In this document: piece by piece, positions 58,101 through 64,000 of the stretch
Layout: each line of letters begins with the position of its first letter
How positions within the stretch are numbered: position 1 is the stretch's first letter
Source of the DNA: Zygnema cylindricum
Lineage: Eukaryota; Streptophyta; Zygnematophyceae; Zygnematales; Zygnemataceae
Direction: 5' to 3'
NCBI GenBank assembly: GCA_037447655.1
Contig: JBBHKE010001973.1
Coordinates: forward strand, 525,954-589,953
DNA: 64,000 bases
Notes under the pieces: model-generated
Databases searched by the model: none
The model's input: the letters and a program-made list of their open reading frames with translations, nothing else
Told to the model about the DNA's origin: nothing
Position numbers and translations under genes: made by a program

Positions 58101-58191
58101 TAGTGCTAGTATCAAAACCCTTATCATCTTATATAGACGTAGAGATGAGGTTTTAGTTCAGCTCCGGAATAAACAATACATCAGAGAATGT
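55160..58191 (-). pseudogene. pol of D (integrase, RT, RNase H), broken
   Basis: 57971-56850: MIWHKRLGHVNLDKLKEMKK, CSGCAQGNAHRL, ITDDWSRYS, VRSDNGGENT, NLEQNGVAERLNRT and RWTGRKPDVSHLKVF. 56699-56283: RT start ([16 protein letters not shown]). 56358-55435: LYGLKQAPQQWN, YVDDLLVLSK, ILGIQVERDR, TTWSDASYGD and STMEAKYVAS, then a stop and the CDNQAAI-equivalent region (which here reads C-D-N) to about 55190. Frame changes lie near 56390, 56760 and 55435. An 8-codon SDSATSM duplication lies near 57420-57450. Inactive. Confidence 0.87.
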
Positions 58192-59242
58192 TGTAAAAAC
58201 TAATGGTTTTATTAGTATTTTCTAGGTATGAAAAGAAATATAGAAGTCGAGGCAGTCTATCTCTAACTTCTCTCTCTAACTCTCAAACTTGTCGCAGTCA
58301 CTGAGAAGTTGGAGAGGAAGCTAGAGCCATGGCTACCTTGGCTATCCTGAGGTTTACGGGAATTTAATATTAGGGTTTATTCATTTAATTAAAAGTTATG
58401 CGCCGGCGGCAGGATTTGATCCCTGTACCTACCGGCCGGCAGATAGGAAATAGCCGGTAGCCTTAGCCGTTAGGTCTAGCAGTAGTGTTACGTACTATAT
58501 AATTTGATAATTAATTATATGAGTATTCGTACGATAATTCATTTAACTATAACACATTACGGGATACATAGATCCAGTAATACATAGAGTACGGATTACG
58601 GTATGGACTCAAAATCAATACCGCGCATTTGTTTCGTAAGTGAAACAAATATCGCGCATGTATTTATTACGGCTACGATTAAATCCGAATTTAATCGGAC
58701 GGCCGGGATTAGCGCCGAGATCGCGGAGGAAGATTTCGGCGGTTTGTGGCCATCGCCACATCGGATGACGCGTGGCAAAATTCCGTTGGATCGAGGAATC
58801 TCCGGAGATTATGGTACCGAATCCGGATATGACATGTGTCGACATTTAGGCCATGTCGTACACTGTCCGTACCTAAAGTACATCGGCAGCTGTACTTTTG
58901 CGTACGGAACTCAATTCTGATTGGTTCCGTACATCAGTAGATAGAGTCTGTGAGAGAGATAGGACTTAGAAAAATTTAGAAGATAGGACCCTCTCTCCCA
59001 GAGAGCTTCTGTATAAAAGGTCAACTTTGACCCTCCATAACTCACTACTCAGGGGAGCAAATTCAGAGATTCTTTTTGCTATCGACTCAGGGGAGTCTTG
59101 CCTTCACAGAGGTGCAAGTGGTCAGGGTTTTTGTCTGCCAGGGTGGCAGTTATTTTTGTTGGAACACAAAGGGGTCAGGATTATCCTAGAGGCTTCTTGG
59201 AAGCTGTCTACTCTGAGGACTTATGGAGGTCTCAGAGTTTCA
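58192..59242 (+). repeat. 5' LTR of C
   Basis: 1051 bp, TGTAAAAACTAATGG...GAGTTTCA. Minus-strand tRNA-like block: TAACGGCTAAGGC (58460-58472) and AGGGATCAAATCCT (58411-58424). GTAC array 58858-58932, TATAAAA at 59012, gag ATG at 59223-59225. Confidence 0.92.
58858..58932 (+). promoter_or_regulatory. GTAC array in U3 of C
   Basis: GTAC starts at 58858, 58869, 58878, 58892, 58902 and 58929. Offsets match the array of A at 6457 exactly although the intervening bases differ. The TATA box follows at 59012. Confidence 0.5.
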
Positions 59243-62200
59243 GGTTATGGGCCCACCCTCTAGGGTACCAATCTTTAATGGAACTGGCTTCATATACTGG
59301 GAAAGTATGATGATAGGAGCTCTATGCGAAAAAAGGTTTTGGGGGATAGTGAGTGGACGGTTGGGGCGTCCATCAAGTCTTGGAATTCCTCCAAGGTTTG
59401 GAGGAACCAGATTCACCAGGAAAGAGGACCCACCTTCAACGGAGGAAACAAAAGAAGGAGAGGTGGTGGACAAAGGAAAGGAGAAGGAGACGACCACACC
59501 AATAGCAACTGGTTCGACATTCATGTCACCTATTCCGAGGAATGAGGAGAATGATATTGAAACCTGGGACTTCAACAATATGGCGGCAAAGCACTTCATC
59601 CTACGCCATCTCACTCAAGGACTTGCATGTCCTCATTTGCAGGTAGAAAGAGCATCCGATCTTTGGATGGCTCTCATAGAGATGTACCAAAGTGGTACGA
59701 TTCAGCAACAACAGTTGGCTGATCAGAAAGTTAAGGAGTATGTATACAAAGGGGGAAATATGTTGGATTTTTGCAATGAGCTTGCTACACTCTTCATGGA
59801 GCTACAGAGTGCGGGAAAAGATTTTAGTGAAAAAGAAGAGGTTAACTGTTTACTGATGAAGTTACCTGATGAGTTCGAGAACATAGTTTACCGTGTGCAA
59901 GACTTGCCTGACTCAAGGTGGATATAGAACTCAGTGGTAGGGATGATTCTCGTTCAAGAGAATACAATTGAAATCCGAAGGGGAGGAAAGAGTGGCCAAG
60001 CCTTGGCAACAACGACTGATTGGAGGAACAAGGATCCCCGAAAACCGGTCGGAAACTATGGGGGTAGGGAGCAGAAAAAATAGGCCGATGAGTTCGAACC
60101 AAGGGCTCCCAAAGGTCTATGTTACTTTTGTAAGAAACCGGGGCACTATATGGCAGAGTGCACTAAGCTAAACGAGCTTCGGTTAAAGGAGGGGCAGACC
60201 GGTGGTACCCCGAGAGGAAAGAAAAAGGCCCTTGTCACACAGGTACTTGAGGCTGAATCCGAGGACGAGGACGATGAGCTCCTTTTGGATGAGGAGTTGG
60301 AGGCGAAAAATGAGGTCGAAATTCCACGAAGGCAGAAATGTGCTTACGGTGGATTGAAAGGTGAAGCATGCTGGATTGTAGATTCAGGTGCCTCCATGCA
60401 CATGTGTAAGGATAGGCACCTGTTCACTAAGATAAGAAAGATTCCCACCGTAGAGATAGAGTATGGGGATGGGAGGATAGTCACCACTACTCTTGTAGGA
60501 TCGGTAGATCTAAAAGTGTTAGTAGAAGGAAAGACATCCATATTAACATTCTCGGATGTATTGTTTATTCCGGAGCTGAACAAAAATCTTATCTCTACAT
60601 CAGTATTAGATGATAAGGGTTTTTTTACTAGCACTAGGGAAGGAGTCTTTACTGCTAGTTTTGAGGATGATGTCTATTTCATTGCTGAGAAAGGTAGCCA
60701 TGGGATGTTTAGGCTGATCTTAAGTAATGAAAAGAAGAAACTTTATTATGCTGGTGTTCATGATATTATGATGTGGTATAAGAGGCTTGGGCATGTGAAT
60801 CTAGATAAGTTAAGAGAGATGAAAAAGATGGGAGTGGTGGAAGGGATTCAGTTCAGTGAGAGTGATGATATAAGTGATTGTAGTGGATGTGCTCAAGGTA
60901 AAGCACACAGATTACCCTTTCCTAAGTCAGCCACCTACAAGGGAGAAAAAATCCTAGATCTAGTACACACAGATATTTGGGGACCGGCTAAAGTGCCCTC
61001 ACCGGGGGGGAAGTGATTTATGATGACTATAACTGATGATTGGTCTCGGTATTCCCGGGTATATTTTTTGAAAAACAAGTCCGAAGCTGAGGATTGTTTT
61101 AGACAATATAAAGCATGGAGCGAAAAACTCTATGAAACTCCAATCAAGAGAGTAAGGAGTGACAATGGTGGAGAGTATGCTTCTAACCAGTTTGAGGATT
61201 TTCTGAGGGAAGATGGGGTTCAACACCAAAAGACAGTTCCAGAAAATCCGGAACAGAATGGGGTAGCTGAAAGGTTAAATAGAACACTAAGTGATAGTGC
61301 TAGAAGTATGTTGTCAGATAAAAAGATAGGAAAAAGGTTTTGGGCAGAAGCAATGAACTGTGCTAATTACCTCAAGAATAGAGTTCTTACTTCAGCTATA
61401 AAAGATCAAACACCTTATGAGAGATGGACAGGCCGGAAACCAGACATATCTCACTTAAAGGTTTTCGGCAGTCAAGTTTTCAGTCTAGATACTGATCGGT
61501 CCAATTGGAAGCTAGATCCTAAAGGAAAACCGGGATACTTATTAGGATATGATGAAGATGTTAAAGGATATAGAGTTTATGATCTAAAAAGGGAAGATAT
61601 AATCTGAGTAAAGCATCTAGTAGTTATGGATGAAGGAAAGTCTGTAGATCCCTTCAAATATACGAAGTCATTAAAAATCAGATTTGAGTCAGAAAATTCC
61701 GATGATTTTGAGCTTCCTAACTATCCAGGTTTTAGAGAAGATGACATTCTTGCAGGAACAAATCAGACCGAAAAGGACTCGGCTGTGGAAACTCCAGTGA
61801 CAACTCTACTCGAAGCGGAAGACGTGGTGGAAATTGATTCGGAATCAAGGGATAGGGGAGAAGCCGAGTTTGTTCGAAAGAATCCACGAGAACCATCTAT
61901 TCCGGCCTCAGATTTTGAGGGGGGGAGGAGAAGTAGCAAAAGACTGCAAGAAAAACAGGTTAATAACAATGTAACTAAACTATCTCATCAAGATGAACCT
62001 CAAACTTATGGAGAGGCGATGACTTGTCCAGAAAGAAACCGGTGGAAGACAGCCATCAATGAGGAGATGGCTTCAATCATGGCAGCCGATACTTGGGAGT
62101 TGGTGGACTGTCCACCTAACCGAAAACCAATTGGTTGTAAATGGGTTTTCAAACTAAAACTAAACCCAGATAACACAATCGAGCGCTACAAGGCCAGATT

Positions 62201-63580
62201 AGTGGCAAAGGGATTTACACAAAAGGAAGGAATTGACTACGAGGAAACCTTTGCCCCGGTGGTCAGATTTCCCTCCGTCCGCATACTTCTCAGTTTAGCA
62301 GCGGCGGAAGACATGGAAGTGCATCAGATGGACATCAAAACAACCTTTTTGCATGGAGAATTGGAAGAGGAGATCTTCATGCGACAACCCGAAGGTTTTG
62401 TGGAGGAAGGAGAGGAGAGTAAGGTATGCCGGCTGATTAAATCTCTATATGGTTTGAAACAGGCACCTCGACAATGGAATAAGAAGCTTGATGAGTTTCT
62501 TACCGGTATGGGATATATTCGGATCAGCTCAGATCACTCAATCTATGTCTTTGAAGATGAGGAAGGTTTGATATTTATTGCAATTTATGTTGATGATTTG
62601 CTTGTATTAAGTAAATCAATGGAAAAAACTAACAAACTGAAAACCGATCTTAAGGGGAGATTCGAAATGAAGGATATGGGAGAAGCAAGATATATTTTGG
62701 GAATTCAAGTAGAGAGAGACCGAAAAAGGAAAATTATAAAACTGACTCAAAAGGAAGCAATAGGGAACATGCTTGAAAAATTTCAAATCGATAAAGCTAA
62801 TAGTTGCACAACTCAAATGGAGTTGAAGAAGGGAAGTGAGGGGAGTGAGGAAGAAGGAGTCATAGTCTTAGACGAGGAATTATCTCCTGATGAACAGAAG
62901 TTCATGCAGACTATTCCTTACAGGCAAGTAGTGGGAAGTCTAATCTATTTTATGAATTGTACCCGGCCGGATTTAGCTGCAGCTGTAGGATTGCTGAGTA
63001 GAAGTCTAAATGCTCCCACTAAGAAGGATTGGGAGGCAGCTAAAAGAGTCCTTAGATATTTGGTAGGAACTAGAGATCTATGGTTGCATTTGGTGGGGAG
63101 AATACTGACATCACTACTTGGAGTGATGCCAGTTATGGTGATGCTCCGATGAGGAGATGTACTTCTGGATATGTATTATATGTGGGTGATGGGGCTTGCT
63201 GTTGGAGTAGCAAACAACAAAAGGTTATTGCTCAGTCCACCATGGAGGCTGAGTATATGGCCTCTTGCTCTGCTGTAAAAGAATTGATGTGGGTCAAGTC
63301 TTTGCTTGGTGAGCTTGGTCACCTTAAGAGTGGTGTGCAGAAAATATTTTGTGATAATCAGGCAGCAATCGCTATTTCTGCCAATCCTAAACACCATTTT
63401 AAAGCCAAACACATGGACATCAGACTCAGCTTTGTTAGAGAGAAAGTAGAAAACAAAATAATCAGTTTAGAGTACAGACCAGATAGTGAGATGGTAGCAG
63501 ATATGATGACCAAACCTGTGCCTTCCCCTGAGCTATTTTTTTGCAGGGAGAAGTGTGGTCTGAAATTAAAGATTGACTAG
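59223..63580 (+). pseudogene. gag-pol of C, single frame with few lesions
   Basis: One frame runs from ATG 59223 (in the LTR) to about 63090. It is broken by TAG at 59925, TAG at 60081, TGA at 61014 and TGA at 61605, then a one-base loss near 63085 shifts the RNase H to another frame, which ends at TAG 63578-63580. Order: gag core with KLPDEFENI; CCHC knuckle CYFCKKPGHYMAEC (60120-60161); protease WIVDSGASMH (about 60372); pre-integrase LGHVNLDKL and CSGCAQGKAHRL; integrase HTDIWGP, ITDDWSRY, VRSDNGGEY and [42 protein letters not shown] and catalytic YVDDLL (62586-62603); RNase H TTWSDASYGD, STMEAEYMAS and CDNQAAIAIS. Domain order is protease-integrase-RT-RNase H, hence Copia. Not able to act alone. 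Confidence 0.92.
59243..59257 (+). promoter_or_regulatory. Primer-binding site of C (internal tRNA-iMet type)
   Basis: GGTTATGGGCCCACC directly after the LTR, identical to the A site over 15 bases and in frame with gag (V-M-G-P-P). Confidence 0.7.
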
Positions 63581-63593
63581 AAAATAAGGGGAG
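63581..63593 (+). promoter_or_regulatory. Polypurine tract of C
   Basis: AAAATAAGGGGAG, abutting both the pol stop codon (63578-63580) and the 3' LTR. Confidence 0.8.
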
Positions 63594-64000
63594 TGTAGAA
63601 ACTAATGGTTTTATTAGTATTTTCTAGGTATGAAAAGAAATATAGAAGTCGAGGCAGTCTATCTCTAACTTCTCTCTCTAACTCTCAAACTTGTCGCAGT
63701 CACTGAGAAGTTGGAGAGGAAGCTAGAGCCATGGCTACCTTGGCTATCCTGAGGTTTACGGGAATTTAATATTAGGGTTTATTTATTTAATTAAAAGTTA
63801 TGCGCCGGCGGCAGGATTTGATCCCTGTACCTACCGGCCGGCAGATAGGAAATAGCCGGTAGCCTTAGCCGTTAGGTCTAGCAGTAGTGTTACGTACTAT
63901 ATAGTTTGATAATTAATTATATGAGTATTCGTACGATAATTCATTTAACTATAACACATTACGGGATACATAGATCCAGTAATACATAGAGTACGGATTA
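63594..64000 (+). repeat. 3' LTR of C (partial)
   Basis: First 407 bp of the LTR, including the minus-strand B-box-like block at 63813-63826; continues beyond the window. Confidence 0.92.

Larger units (their letters stand above)
54099..58191 (-). mobile_element. Copia element D, 3' two-thirds (minus)
   Basis: 3' LTR 54099-55136 (1038 bp), polypurine tract 55137-55149 and pol up to the protease/pre-integrase region, where C is inserted at 58191/58192. The 5' part would lie beyond C, outside the window. It is inserted in M10. D is the closest relative of C. Confidence 0.88.
58192..64000 (+). mobile_element. Copia element C, near full length, runs off the window
   Basis: 5' LTR 58192-59242, primer site, gag-pol 59223-63580, polypurine tract 63581-63593 and 3' LTR from 63594 to the window end. 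The 407 bp of 3' LTR in view differ from the 5' LTR at about three sites, so insertion was recent. It is inserted into D pol; left flank AATGT. Confidence 0.93.

Overview
The window looks like plant nuclear DNA. Two host genes with introns support this: the last exon of a plant-type LRAT/NC-domain protein (946-1411) and a five-exon PLATZ zinc-binding transcription factor (26418-29007). The retrotransposon primer sites also fit a plant initiator tRNA-Met as I remember it. I cannot place the species. Most of the rest is transposable-element sequence, much of it nested.

Layout. 1-836: minus-strand wreck of an alphaproteobacterial (Rickettsiales-like) gatB gene, beside or inside an LRAT intron. 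2.4-5.2 kb and 17.2-23.9 kb: short inverted-repeat elements (MITEs) with termini CACCG...CGGTG and TA target duplications, plus a second palindromic family. 5811-10146: a complete non-autonomous Copia element (A) with 1.18-kb LTRs, target duplication CCTTT, an intact gag and only shreds of pol. 11.1-17.2 kb: remains of a pogo/DDE_1-type DNA transposon on the minus strand with repeated CGACGA/TCGTCG hairpins, broken by a solo Copia LTR. 26.4-29.0 kb: the PLATZ gene. 31.4-31.8 kb: a Gypsy scrap.

33.5-64 kb is a nest of LTR elements. E1/F1 (33499-35422) and E2/F (38309-45773) share the same F-family insertion site inside the same LTR type, which points to a segmental duplication. Also present are G (35423-38018, minus), H (LTR piece), F (39573-45761, minus, target duplication CATAG), a Gypsy element (46181-48716 with a 3' LTR at 50834-51340), J (LTR in Gypsy), K, L, D (minus) and C (58192 to past the window end, inserted in D).

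The main interest is the shared design of the Copia elements A, C, D, E, F, H, J and K. (1) gag starts inside the LTR, about 20 bp before its end. (2) The bases right after the LTR match the anticodon arm of initiator tRNA-Met, not its 3' end, so priming would use a half-tRNA, and this primer site is also gag codons. (3) The U3 regions carry an antisense tRNA-like block with Pol III A- and B-box-like motifs, often with a T-run downstream. (4) A and C carry GTAC arrays with identical spacing upstream of a TATA box. Together these suggest one compact Copia lineage with an overlapping start codon and primer site, and perhaps an antisense Pol III transcript. The first two are read directly from sequence plus a remembered tRNA sequence; the function of the last two is inference.
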